NCBI GenBank assembly: GCA_035532835.1
Contig: DATKQG010000011.1
Span: 1-58,448 of the forward strand
Direction: 5' to 3'
DNA: 58,448 bases
Source of the DNA: Candidatus Dormiibacterota bacterium
GTDB lineage: Bacteria > Vulcanimicrobiota > Vulcanimicrobiia > Vulcanimicrobiales > Vulcanimicrobiaceae
Below, piece after piece: positions 1 through 9,700 of the stretch. How positions within the stretch are numbered: position 1 is the stretch's first letter; every line of letters starts with the position of its first letter. Position numbers and translations under genes: made by a program. The notes under the pieces were generated by a model, which ran no database searches, was not told the DNA's origin, and saw only the letters and a program-made list of their open reading frames with translations.

Positions 1-132
1 TTTTACATCCTGTAAAATCCAACGCTGCTACGTTTTTTGGGCAAAGCGAAGCTTTGAAGTTCACATCCTGTGAAGGCCCAAAAAATCGTAGCTCCCCCAA
101 CCGTGTGCCTCGCCTGGGGTTCGCGCCTTGCC
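1..132 (-). repeat. Copy A (truncated) of GGA-loop three-way-junction element
   Basis: Read on the minus strand this matches the elements at 40127 and 47643. The conserved paired core is TTTTTTGGGC (33-42 on +) with GCCCAAAAAA (76-85 on +), extended by a five-pair CTACG/CGTAG helix with one bulged A. Between the arms lie a CAAAGC/GCTTTG hairpin (42-56) and an apical hairpin (60-74) that reads TTCACAGGATGTGAA on the minus strand. A second hairpin with the same AGGAT loop is cut by the window edge (1-23). Positions 93-132 correspond to one 40-nt outer arm, starting TCCCCC and ending TTGCC as in copy B; its partner arm lies outside the window. Confidence 0.8.
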
Positions 133-216
133 CGGCCTCCGGAACTGTGCCGGTCACGTGTGGGCTGTTCGATGCATTAAGGGTGTAGAATGGTCGCAGA
201 AGCGGAGGGTAATCCC

Positions 217-1341
217 ATGGTGCGCCGCGCTCTCATATTCGTGCTGGCTCTGCTGCTGGCGGCTGCGATGACGCCGTTGGCCGCGCGTGCCGAGTCGGCA
301 ATCGAGGCCGTTCACACGGCGCGGCAGCTCATTGCCGCGGGGAACATGACCGGTGCGCTCAGGTCCATGGAGTTGTACGTCGCACGGCATCCCGACCAGC
401 CCGATGCGTTGCGCTTTCTGGGTGACCTGTATTACCGGGCGGGCCAGATGGGCAGGGCGGAGGCGACGTATCGGCAGGCGCTCGATATCGATCCTCGCGA
501 TCGCGAGACGCATAATCGCTTGGGGACCGTTTACGCAGCCGAAAATCGCGTCGACGACGCCATCGATCAATTCAACAAAAGCCTGCCGGGCATTTCATCG
601 GTCGGCGATCTGGTCGTACTCCACGAACGCAAGGGCGATCTGCAGCAATACCGCCTTCAAGTCGAACAGGCGGTCGAAAAAAATCCGAGCGATGCCGATC
701 TCGTCGTAGAACTCGCGCAGGTATATGCGGCGCTCTATCATCCGACCCTGGCGCTGGGGCGTTACCGCCGGGCGCTCAATCTCGATCCTACCTCGATCCC
801 GGCGATTAACGGCCTGGGTTTAGTCTTTCTCGATCTGCACGACCCGACCGATGCGATCGACCAATTCGAGACGTGCTTGCGGCTCGACCCGTTCAACTAT
901 TCTTGCACCGATAACCTCGGCGTGGCCTATATGGATCTTCATCGCGACGATCTCGCGCTGCCGATCTTGAAGCGAGCCTATCAGTACGCGCCGGAACGCC
1001 CGGAGGCGATCGTCAACTTCGGCTATATTGAGGACGACCGCGGGAACTGGAAAGCGGCGGTCACCTATTACGCGCAGGCGATACGGGTATGGCCTTACGG
1101 ACGCGACGCCTACTTCAATATCGCCATAGCCTACGAGACGCATCACCTCTATCAGCTCGCGCAAGCGGCCCTTCTCGAAGGGTTGGCCGTCTCTCCAGAC
1201 GATGGTTGGATGCACTACTTGCTGGGCGAAACGTATTTGATGCAGGGGCATCACGATTTGGCCAAAGTGCAGTTCCAGGCCGCGACGACGGCGATCGATC
1301 CGAGCGTCGTCGAGCTGGCGAAGAGCGCGCTCTCGAACTAA
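217..1341 (+). CDS. Exported tetratricopeptide-repeat protein
   Basis: The 374-residue protein has a signal peptide (about residues 1-25, ending AARA) followed by roughly nine TPR units filling the rest, with typical spacing of Leu, Tyr, Ala and Pro such as LGDLYYRAGQMGRAEATY and ALDIDPRDRETHNRLG. TPR arrays are protein-docking scaffolds, so a periplasmic or envelope assembly role is plausible; no catalytic domain is visible. I chose ATG 217 over the upstream in-frame ATG 190 because GGAGGG (204-209) sits seven bases before it and the signal peptide then starts cleanly. It precedes the large surface-protein operon on the same strand but is separated by 224 bp, so it may be transcribed independently. 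Confidence 0.85.
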   Translation: MVRRALIFVLALLLAAAMTPLAARAESAIEAVHTARQLIAAGNMTGALRSMELYVARHPDQPDALRFLGDLYYRAGQMGRAEATYRQALDIDPRDRETHNRLGTVYAAENRVDDAIDQFNKSLPGISSVGDLVVLHERKGDLQQYRLQVEQAVEKNPSDADLVVELAQVYAALYHPTLALGRYRRALNLDPTSIPAINGLGLVFLDLHDPTDAIDQFETCLRLDPFNYSCTDNLGVAYMDLHRDDLALPILKRAYQYAPERPEAIVNFGYIEDDRGNWKAAVTYYAQAIRVWPYGRDAYFNIAIAYETHHLYQLAQAALLEGLAVSPDDGWMHYLLGETYLMQGHHDLAKVQFQAATTAIDPSVVELAKSALSN

Positions 1342-1358
1342 CCGGAATGCGTTCCCGA

Positions 1359-1379
1359 GCGGGCGTTTCTTGCGCCCGC
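1359..1379 (+). terminator. Hairpin after the TPR gene
   Basis: GCGGGCG (1359-1365) pairs perfectly with CGCCCGC (1373-1379) around a 7-nt loop, 18 bp after the TPR stop. There is no run of T after it, so it may be a weak or factor-assisted terminator, or only an mRNA 3' stabiliser. The rest of the 1342-1565 gap holds a candidate promoter (see 1431-1457) and no gene. Confidence 0.4.
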
Positions 1380-1430
1380 GCCGTGCGCTTTACGTTGCGC
1401 TTACGCACCGTTAATATCGACAACCTTCTG

Positions 1431-1457
1431 TAAACTCCCCAAGGCGAACGCCGCGAC
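1431..1457 (+). promoter_or_regulatory. Weak sigma-28-like promoter candidate for the DUF11 operon
   Basis: TAAA at 1431-1434 is followed after exactly 15 bases by GCCGCGAC (1450-1457). The flagellar sigma consensus is TAAA-N15-GCCGATAA, so the -35 is perfect and the first half of the -10 fits, but the AT-rich end of the -10 is missing. I list it because a much better match precedes the pilin operon at 31771. It may be chance. Confidence 0.25.
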
Positions 1458-1565
1458 CACTCGCTCTGCTGCTAGGATGCGGGTGTCGAGCCCCGGTTAT
1501 GTCCGCGTTATACAACGCGGTTTCCGCCGAGGTTGGTCTTGTCGTGCCTTGTGAGGAGAGTTTCT

Positions 1566-2048
1566 ATGCGGATGCTCCGCATGCACGCCCTCGTTGTAGC
1601 GGTCGTACTGGTATGTACGGTCGCCGCGTCGGCTGCCGCCCCAAAAATTGCCCTGCGCCTCGTCGGCCGAATCGTTTCGATGCACGACGGCAAAGTGCGA
1701 TACGAACCGATGGATCGCCCGGTTAAAGCCGGCGAGTTGTTGCAGTACACGATCGATGCGACCAACGCCGGCTCCGCACCCGCGTTCAGCGTGGCTCCGA
1801 TCGGGCGCGTGCCCGACCGCACGGCGTTTGTCAAAATCGATGGAGCCTCCAGGGCGTCCGAGGTCGCTTATACGGTGGACGGCTCGCACTGGTCCGTGCA
1901 TCCCACGATCGCGGTCAGGGAAGCCAACGGCAAGACGGTGATGAAGCCGGCTCCTCTTTCGTCGTATCGCGCGGTGAGATGGACCCTTAAGCAGCCGCTC
2001 CCGGTACGCGGTGTGGCGACATTTAGTTACGAGGTTCGCGTTCAATGA
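1566..2048 (+). CDS. Small exported DUF11-like beta-sandwich protein
   Basis: The 160-residue protein has a signal peptide ending near SAAA (about residues 1-22), then a single Ig-like domain with the DUF11-type pattern of a stretch favouring YTIDATNAGSAPA followed by a conserved fibrous beta-sandwich to the end. DUF11 modules are common in surface fibres and sometimes form isopeptide bonds. ATG 1566 is preceded by GAGGAGAG (1553-1560); an in-frame TTG at 1533 would place extra residues before the signal peptide and is less likely. The stop codon overlaps the start of the next gene (ATGA), so it is the first gene of the five-gene surface operon. Function is inferred from domain and context only. 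Confidence 0.75.
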   Translation: MRMLRMHALVVAVVLVCTVAASAAAPKIALRLVGRIVSMHDGKVRYEPMDRPVKAGELLQYTIDATNAGSAPAFSVAPIGRVPDRTAFVKIDGASRASEVAYTVDGSHWSVHPTIAVREANGKTVMKPAPLSSYRAVRWTLKQPLPVRGVATFSYEVRVQ

Positions 2049-4591
2049 TGCGCTCTACCGTATCGCGGAGCCTCGTTTGGCTTGCCGCGTTCTCGATGCT
2101 CTCGAATATCGTCTTGATGCCGGTCGCCGGTGATACCGCGACCGCACCGGGCACTCAAATTACCAATAGCGCGAGCGCGATCTACAAAGACGCCGCCGGT
2201 AATTCGTACAATACGCTCTCCAATATCGTCACCACGACGGTGCAGAACGCGCCGCAGCTGACGAACACCGCCGGCACGGGTACGACCTACGCGCCCGGCC
2301 AGGTCGTGACCGATACGTTCACGCTGGTGAATACCGGTAACGCCTCGGGGTACTTTCAAGTCTCCGGCAACGCTTCTGCACCGACGACGAGCTCCGACGC
2401 GGTTCTCGGCGGAACCGACGCGACGTTCGCGACGCTGGGCAATAACGCCGCGACCTGTACGACTCCGGTCGGCTCGCAAGCCTCGCCGTGTAAGTATGCG
2501 GCGACCGTCGGAGGCACGACGTATTATTTCACGAGCCTCGACGGCTCGGCCGATAACAACTCGCTCGACTACTGGCTCCAGCACACGAACGGATTGACCG
2601 GCACCACCGCCTCGATCGTCGTCAGCGCGTACTACACGATGTCGACTGCGGCAACGACCGGCAACAACGTAACCTCGCAGATCTATGCAACGATCACGCA
2701 GGCTGCCGCCGGCACGGCTCCGTTGGAGACGTCCGCCTCGCAGAATGCGACCGAGACGAACAATATCAACTCGGATGCGCGATTGGATCTTTACAAGTCC
2801 AGCATTGTGGGTACGCCGACCGCAACCGATATCCAGTACACGATCTCCGCGCATAACGGCGGCGCCTTTAGCGCGAAGGACCTCATCTCGGCGAAGACCT
2901 TGGTCGGCGCCGGCACGGGTGGCATTCTTGTCACAGATAAGATTCCGCAGTTCGGGAGCGTGCCCGTTCCGCTTGCGGTGAGCAATAGCGGCACCATTAC
3001 GGTGACCACCAACGCTACCTACGGGTTCGCAACCGGCGCAAGCACCGCGATCTACTACACCACCAGCACGACCGGTTCGTCGGGGTGGACGCTCGCAAGC
3101 GGTGGTAAAGTTCCGACCGACGGCTCGGTCTACTACATCGGTATCTACGTTTCGGGCGGCTCGTGCGGCGGCACCAGCGGCTTCGAACTCTGCGCCGACA
3201 CCGGCCATGCCACGACTCCGGGTAACGCTAACGTGGCCGCAGCGGCGGCTCTGCAGTTCCAATTCTCGGTAACGCAGCCGACCGGGCCCGGATCCGGTAA
3301 CCCCGGCGCCGTGACCAATATGGCCAACGGCGTGATCGGCGACAACCAGCCCACCGAACACATCCTCGGCCCCGGCGGAACCTTGAGCGGTACGACCGAT
3401 TCAACGTCCACGACGGCGTTGACGACGGCCGGCCAGGGGATCAATAACGTCACACCCAGCACAACCGGCACGCCCATCGGCGGCGCATCGAACCAAACCT
3501 CGGATGCGGCGACGACGGCGTATAACGCGCTGGTCGGGCCGTTCGGCGTACCGGCTTCGTCCGGCTCCTTCGATGGCGCGGCGACGGCTTCGACTTCGAA
3601 CGACTTCACCGCGTTCCCGATCGGGCAGGCTGCGGATACGCCGCAGAATACGTCAACCACACCCGGTTCGCCGACGACGGCGCAAACCTCCGGCGCGTCG
3701 CAGACCGTCTGCATTCCGAACACCCTGGAAAATAACGGCAACTCCAACGACACGTATTCGGTAACCGTGTACGCGCCGACCGCTTTCGGCATCCCGACGA
3801 CCGGCGGACAATCCTATGCCGGCAGCTTCAGCGCCGGTGGAACGCAAGTCGCCGGCTGGAGCGTTGGGTTGTATTCGAATAGCACCTGTTCGACCAACCT
3901 TGGCGGCGCTATCGACGGCTCGACGACCTCTACCGCGACGGGCGTAGCGGTGACTTCGGGAAGCACGACGACGCTTTACGTGAAGTATGTCGTTCCTGCC
4001 GCCACCAAGTACTTCTACCGCTACGACTCGCTGATCCACGCGGTGAGTGCCGGGGATACCACCAAGGTGAACGACACGCACGACGATCTCTACGCGAACT
4101 TCATCGCGTTGACGAAGTCGCAATCGATCGTCACGGGATGCCCTGCAGGGCTTACCCCCGCCATCGTCTCCGGCGTTTGTTCGGGCGGCACGATCACCTA
4201 CTCGGTCGACTACCGCAATCTGGTTCTGGGCTCGACCGATACGAACGTCTCGTTCGATTCGACCATCACGACGGCCGGAACGTTGGGCATAACCGACGAC
4301 GGCACGACCGTTACGACAAGTTCGGCTACGCAGAACAACTGGGCCACCTTCGCGACGATCAACGCTGCGCCGGTCGATACCACCAGCACCAGCACCACGC
4401 GCGCGGCAACGACCTATGCGTACTACACCGGCATTCCGCCGGTGAGTGCGGGAAGTTTCTCCACCGGCGTCACCAAGTTCGTTGGAACGATCGGCGGAGC
4501 GGGCTTTCAGTTGGTTCCGAAAAACTACCTCGCCCCTTCTGCGAGCCAGGATTGGCAGGGGACGCTGAGCTTCGCCGTTACGGTGAAGTAA
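2045..4591 (+). CDS. Large exported DUF11-type surface protein with shared C-terminal module
   Basis: An 848-residue protein with a signal peptide (about 1-29) and a mature part very rich in Thr, Ser, Gly, Ala and Asn. After the signal it reads GTQITNSASAIYKDAAG, which recurs nearly unchanged at the start of the next gene (GSQITNSATATYQDAAH). The middle contains several beta-sandwich stretches with NTGN and NNGN turns typical of DUF11 repeats. Residues about 689-848 form a module also found at the end of the 968-residue protein of this operon: LTKS, GCPAG, SVDYRN, DDGT, NWATF, TIGGA, NY and a final FAVTVK. The start codon overlaps the preceding stop. Likely a secreted fibre or S-layer-like matrix component; the role of the shared tail (sorting, polymerisation or anchoring) is unknown. 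Confidence 0.8.
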   Translation: MMRSTVSRSLVWLAAFSMLSNIVLMPVAGDTATAPGTQITNSASAIYKDAAGNSYNTLSNIVTTTVQNAPQLTNTAGTGTTYAPGQVVTDTFTLVNTGNASGYFQVSGNASAPTTSSDAVLGGTDATFATLGNNAATCTTPVGSQASPCKYAATVGGTTYYFTSLDGSADNNSLDYWLQHTNGLTGTTASIVVSAYYTMSTAATTGNNVTSQIYATITQAAAGTAPLETSASQNATETNNINSDARLDLYKSSIVGTPTATDIQYTISAHNGGAFSAKDLISAKTLVGAGTGGILVTDKIPQFGSVPVPLAVSNSGTITVTTNATYGFATGASTAIYYTTSTTGSSGWTLASGGKVPTDGSVYYIGIYVSGGSCGGTSGFELCADTGHATTPGNANVAAAAALQFQFSVTQPTGPGSGNPGAVTNMANGVIGDNQPTEHILGPGGTLSGTTDSTSTTALTTAGQGINNVTPSTTGTPIGGASNQTSDAATTAYNALVGPFGVPASSGSFDGAATASTSNDFTAFPIGQAADTPQNTSTTPGSPTTAQTSGASQTVCIPNTLENNGNSNDTYSVTVYAPTAFGIPTTGGQSYAGSFSAGGTQVAGWSVGLYSNSTCSTNLGGAIDGSTTSTATGVAVTSGSTTTLYVKYVVPAATKYFYRYDSLIHAVSAGDTTKVNDTHDDLYANFIALTKSQSIVTGCPAGLTPAIVSGVCSGGTITYSVDYRNLVLGSTDTNVSFDSTITTAGTLGITDDGTTVTTSSATQNNWATFATINAAPVDTTSTSTTRAATTYAYYTGIPPVSAGSFSTGVTKFVGTIGGAGFQLVPKNYLAPSASQDWQGTLSFAVTVK

Positions 4592-4604
4592 GGATCGGAA
4601 AACC

Positions 4605-6776
4605 GTGAAAGGCTTCATGACGAGGCCACTCCTCGCCGCGTTGCTCTTGAGCGGTTTCTCGTACTCCTTGACCGGTGCTGCGACGCAGGGTGGATCGCAG
4701 ATTACCAACTCCGCGACCGCAACCTACCAGGATGCGGCACATCGCACATACACGACGTCTTCGAACGCGGTGACGGCGACGGTCGCAAAACTTGCGGCCA
4801 TCGTCGTCTCGCCCAAAGAAGCGGCGCCGATTCCGGCGTCGGAGACGGCGCCCGTGGGCCAGCCGGCGGTCCGCACCTTTGTGGTCACCAACGACAGCAA
4901 CGTCACCGATGCATATCGCGTCACGGCGCTGAGCGCCGGCGCGCTCGCCGCCACTTCGATCGCGTGGATCGGACCGAACGGTGCGATTCCGACGACGATC
5001 GGCGGAGCGATTTCGCCGCAGGTCGTGCCGGGCGCGTCGATGCAGGTGCGGGTAACGATCGATACCTCCGGTATGGCTGTCGGAGCCAAGGTTCCCGTGC
5101 ACATTGTCGCTCAGACGACCGCGGCGGGCACCGTCAACGGTTTGCAAACGGATTCGGGCACGGAATGGATCGTCGGCGCCTCGCCGCCCAAGTTGGTCGG
5201 CCCGGGCGGTGCGAACACGCAAGTGACCAAGACCGTTAACCGCGTGACCGTCGTACAATCGCAGCCGGGTGCGGTCGTCACGTTTTCGATCGACGCCATG
5301 AATAGCGGCGGATCGGCGGCGCAGAACGTGGTTATTTCCGATGCGGTGCCGGCGGGTTTGGGTGTCGACCTTTCGAGCGCCACCATCGACGGGCAGCCCG
5401 CCGGTGCGGCCGCAACCTTGCAGGGACAGACGATCACGATTTCAGTCCCAACGCTGGCACCGGGTGCGACGCTCGACGTTTCGTTCGATGCAAGTGTGCC
5501 GCAGAACCAAATTCTCGGGCTGACGTTTGTGAACGTCGCATCGATCTCCGCAACCGGCGTGCCACCGATTACCACGACGCCAGCCAGCGTGCTCGCGGGT
5601 GCCGCGGATATCGTCTTCGACGGATTTGAAGGCGGCCAACATCCGGTTGCCGATGCGACCGTGACGCTGTTGGACGCGAGCGGGCTGCCGGCACCGCTGA
5701 GTGCGATCAAGAGCACCGCGGAAGCGCGGACGCTCTCGGCGGTCCAGGGCGGTATGCAAAACCCCGATGTCACGGGGAGCGACGGTACCTACGGGTTCGC
5801 GCTGGCGCCTGCGAATATCGCACCGGGCGGCTCGCGTTTGTTCCTGACGATCGTCGCTCCCAATTATCTGAATCGTCGCATTGCGCTCGATATCACGCCC
5901 GGAGCGCAAGGCGTCCTCTATAACGTTACGCAGACCTCGCTCGATGGGCAACCGCTTGCGAAAGCCGGCAGTTTCACGTTGACGACCACCAACGTCGCGC
6001 TGCAAAACGTATTCGGTCTGTTCGGCAACTTGCCGCTCTTTGCAAAGCAGACGATCGACGTCACCAAGAGTGTCGATCGGCAAGCGGCCAGCCCGGGCGA
6101 TCGCCTCCTGTTTACGGTCGCGTTCGCCAATGCGTCCGGATTCGGCATCGGGCCGACGACCGTCACCGATACGCTCCCCTCGGGCATGGCGTACCTCAAT
6201 AGCTCGGCCCGAATGGACGGCGCGGCGATCGAACCGACGGCATCGGGCCGCACGCTGGTGTGGGCGCTCCCGTCGCTCGATCCTGGAACCAAGCACGTCA
6301 TCACGTATGCCGCGACGATCTTTCCCGGCGTCGCGCCGGGTACGAATCTCACCAATACCGTTGTGGTAAGCGGGCACGTCGCAGGCACGGCGCTGACGAC
6401 CTCCGGTTCTGCGACCACGACGGTTGAGGCCACCAGCGGCGTGTTTACGCAGCGCCGCGTCCTTACCGGCCGCGTCTTCATCGACGCACGCGGTACCGGT
6501 TACTTCGTCAAAGGCGATACCGGCGTTCCGGGCGTGCGCATTTATCTCGAAGACGGTTCGTACGTCATCACCGATGCGAACGGCCGTTTTTCGATCCCTG
6601 CCATTCGCCCGGGCGAACACGTCCTGCGCCTCGATCCTGCGACGCTGCCGAAGACCGTGCGCACCGATCTTTCCGAACCGATTACCTCGAACAAAGCGCT
6701 CCAACGCTTGGTGCACGGCATTTTCGACGATGCGTCGATGCAAGACATCGAGTTCGCGTTGGAACCGAAAACGTGA
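4605..6776 (+). CDS. Exported DUF11 protein with C-terminal SdrB-like domain
   Basis: The 723-residue product begins with a signal peptide (cleavage near residue 25) and the QITNSATATYQDA motif shared with the upstream gene. At least two clear DUF11 units are visible, about 206-320 (VTKTVNRVTVVQSQPGAVV, then SIDAMNSGG) and about 482-600 (IDVTKSVDRQAASPGDRLL). Residues about 620-700 match the SdrD B-like/carboxypeptidase-regulatory fold: GRVFIDARGTGYF, GVPGVRIYLEDG, TDANGRFSIPAIRPGEH. The start is GTG 4605; ATG 4617 is an alternative. It overlaps the next gene by 4 bp. In other bacteria DUF11-SdrB proteins occur beside large outer-membrane barrels, as here, suggesting the pair works together at the surface. 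Confidence 0.8.
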   Translation: MKGFMTRPLLAALLLSGFSYSLTGAATQGGSQITNSATATYQDAAHRTYTTSSNAVTATVAKLAAIVVSPKEAAPIPASETAPVGQPAVRTFVVTNDSNVTDAYRVTALSAGALAATSIAWIGPNGAIPTTIGGAISPQVVPGASMQVRVTIDTSGMAVGAKVPVHIVAQTTAAGTVNGLQTDSGTEWIVGASPPKLVGPGGANTQVTKTVNRVTVVQSQPGAVVTFSIDAMNSGGSAAQNVVISDAVPAGLGVDLSSATIDGQPAGAAATLQGQTITISVPTLAPGATLDVSFDASVPQNQILGLTFVNVASISATGVPPITTTPASVLAGAADIVFDGFEGGQHPVADATVTLLDASGLPAPLSAIKSTAEARTLSAVQGGMQNPDVTGSDGTYGFALAPANIAPGGSRLFLTIVAPNYLNRRIALDITPGAQGVLYNVTQTSLDGQPLAKAGSFTLTTTNVALQNVFGLFGNLPLFAKQTIDVTKSVDRQAASPGDRLLFTVAFANASGFGIGPTTVTDTLPSGMAYLNSSARMDGAAIEPTASGRTLVWALPSLDPGTKHVITYAATIFPGVAPGTNLTNTVVVSGHVAGTALTTSGSATTTVEATSGVFTQRRVLTGRVFIDARGTGYFVKGDTGVPGVRIYLEDGSYVITDANGRFSIPAIRPGEHVLRLDPATLPKTVRTDLSEPITSNKALQRLVHGIFDDASMQDIEFALEPKT

Positions 6777-9700
6777 TGCTGCGCGCGTCGTTCGTGCGGC
6801 GTGCCCTCGCCGGCGCGCTCGTCGCGGCGCTGTTTGCGGCGTCGGATCTTCCGGCACGAGCCAGCCGCCGCGATGCTAGCGGGAAAACGATTACCGAACC
6901 GACGCCGCCGCCGGCTTCGCGTACCGTCTACGGCGATCTCTCGCACCTCACGTATACGGCGACCGGCGATCTGCATGCAACGTTCGTGAGCCCGAGCGCG
7001 CAGAGCGCTTCCCCGGTCGACGCGGTGGAAGTGACGGCGGCAACGGTACGCGGCGCGGGCATAGAACTGCGGGCGAACGGCGCGATCGTCGACAGCAAAC
7101 ATTTGGGCAAGCGAACCGTCAACGAAAAGACCGGCCGGACGGAGTATTTCTTTTACGGCGTTCCGCTCGTAGCGGGGCCGAATACGCTGCAGATTACCGC
7201 CCTCGGCGCCGGTGGGCTACGCGGCGATTCGGCGACGCAAGTGGTGTATGGGCCCGACGAACCGGCGAGCGCGAGTGCGGTGTTGGAAGGTGCGCTGATT
7301 GCCGACGGCGTTTCCTCGACGGTTCTGCGCGTGCAGGTACTCGACCGCTTCGGCCACGCGGCTATACCCGGAACGAAATTACGCATCACGATCGCCCGCG
7401 GCGACGCGCACTTTTCTGACCGTGGCGTCCTGCTGCCGGATCCGTTGAGCACCGGACCTCAGGCGGGCGATCCGCATGCGGACGTTACATCATCGCCCGA
7501 TCGCGGAAATCGCGCGCAGGTGGCGAGCGGCCTTGTCTATGAAGGGCCCTTGCCCGTGGGCGGCCTGCAAGACCTGCACGTCGTCCCGGGGACGGTCGCC
7601 GGACCGCTACGCATCGACATCCTCGCGGGCGGCATCACGACGAGCCTCGGCCTCTATATCGCGCCAAATGCGCGCGCTCCATTTGTGAGCGGACTGATCT
7701 CGATTGGTGCGGGTTCGATGCCGGTTGCGGTCGACGGTGACGGCATCTACGATGGCGGTGGCGCGCGCCGCGGCCGTATCGCCATCTTCGGAAACGGGCG
7801 CATCGGCGCATCGTCGGTGTTGACTTTTGCTTACGAATCGCAGAATAGGCTCTCGCCGGTCTCATCCTTTGGCCCGTTTATTCAAGACCCTAACGAGCGG
7901 CCGTATCTCACATACGGCGATTCGAGTGTGGCGGGCGATACGCTCCACTCCGCGGATCATTTCTACGCGCGTCTGGAGCGCGGACGAAGCAGCCTGATGT
8001 GGGGGCAGTTCAACGTCGCGGCTGGCGGCGATACCATCGGGGCCTACCATCAACTGCTCAGCGGGGCAAAGGCCGATCTCACGCTCGGGCGCGATGGACG
8101 CGTGCGTCTGCTCGGATTTACGGCGCGAAACGATCAGGCGTTTGCATCGCTCGTCCTGCCCATCAGCGGCCTGGCGGCGCTCGCGCAGCCATTGGAGCCC
8201 AACATCGTCGTCGGGTCGGATATTCTGCAATTGATCGTCCTGGACCGGCACACCGGCATCGTCATCTCGCAGACGCCGCTGATTCGGAACGTCGATTACA
8301 CCATCGACTACGCAACCGGTGTGCTCCGCTTCATCAACGTGCCGTTGCCATTCGACGCTAATTTCAATCCGCAAGCGATCTCGATTCAATACGAATACCA
8401 GGGCCCCGGCGTCCTCTCGCAGACTACCGGCGCGGGCGTCGAATTGACACTCGGGCGCGACAAAGGTACGAAACTAAAGACCGGCTACGTCAACGACGCG
8501 AGCGGCACCGCGAACTTTTCACTGGTGTCGCAATCGTTTACGCGGACGTGGAACGGCGGGAGTTGGGAGATCGAGCATGCGTCGAATCGCGGCGTAGTTC
8601 CCGGGGTCGTTCAGGCCGTAACCGGCTTACCGGGCGGCGACGCGATCTCGTTCGTCATGCACGAGCAGCACGAAAGCAATCGCTACGATGCGGCCTTTCA
8701 AAAGACCACCGCCGGTTTCGCCGATCCGTTCGGCGGGCTCTCTTCACCGGGGCTCCTTGCCTATCGCTTCGCATGGACGCGGAGCAAGGATCGCACGCAC
8801 TCGTTCTCACTCTCGTTCGACGGGCAGGCCAACCGCGGCGTGGGGCAGGCCAGCGCGCAAACCGACGCCTCGGCGACCTACAACGTCGCGATCGGCAAAG
8901 CGTATGCGCTGCTCTTTGGGCTAACGCAGCACAAACAGAATGCCGCCGCTCCCGCACCGCTGCCCTCCTCGACGCCGGGCGCGATTCCGCTCGCCAACCT
9001 TACGCAGACGCAGGCGGAAGTGGGCATCACATATACGCCGAACAAGCGGTTGGAGATGGATGCCGCGCGTACGCAAACGCTATCGGGGAGCGACGTCGGG
9101 TCGAGCCAGCCATCGGGGACGACGGCACAGGTGAGCTATCGGTTCTCCAAAGTTGGGCGTGCCTATTTGCGCGAATTATGGAGCGCGCAGCCCGCCGCGA
9201 CGTTCGCAAATGCGACATCCGGGTTGGCGCTGGGGGCATCGTCGACCCACATCATGCAATTCGGCATCGAAAACGATCTCTCGCCGACGACCACGGTCGA
9301 TTCGCAGTATATCGTCTCGGGGGTCGGGAGCGCCGCGAACATCTACTCGGCGCTCGGCGTCAACCAGAAGGTGCATCTGGGCAAATATCTCGGCGGTGCC
9401 GTATCGGCCCAGCTCGCGCATGCGATCGGTGGGACGGCATCGGGGTTTAACGTGTACACCGCATCGCTCGCGTATGCGCGCGAGAACGGCATTCATGCGG
9501 CGCTCGCCTATCAGGACCGAACCGGTGCCGGCGGCGGCTCGACGATCGGCATGGGCATCACCGGTAAGCTCTCCTCGGAAGTCTCGGTCTTGGGCCGTAT
9601 CTCGCGCGCATACGGTAATGGCAGCAACGCGATCGACGATCGCATCTCGATGGCCTATCGCCCAACCCAGAACGATCGCTTCACCTCACTCTTTGGTTAC

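Noticed and set aside
2555-2562. GCCGATAA inside the 848-residue gene as a promoter
   Set aside because: It is part of coding Ala-Asp-Asn codons and has no -35 match at 15 bases.
2042-3361. 439-residue minus-strand open frame
   Set aside because: It is antisense to the 848-residue surface protein; composition is dominated by Arg and Gly, typical of shadow frames.
5442-6857. 471-residue minus-strand open frame
   Set aside because: It is antisense to two genes of the surface operon and has no domain pattern.
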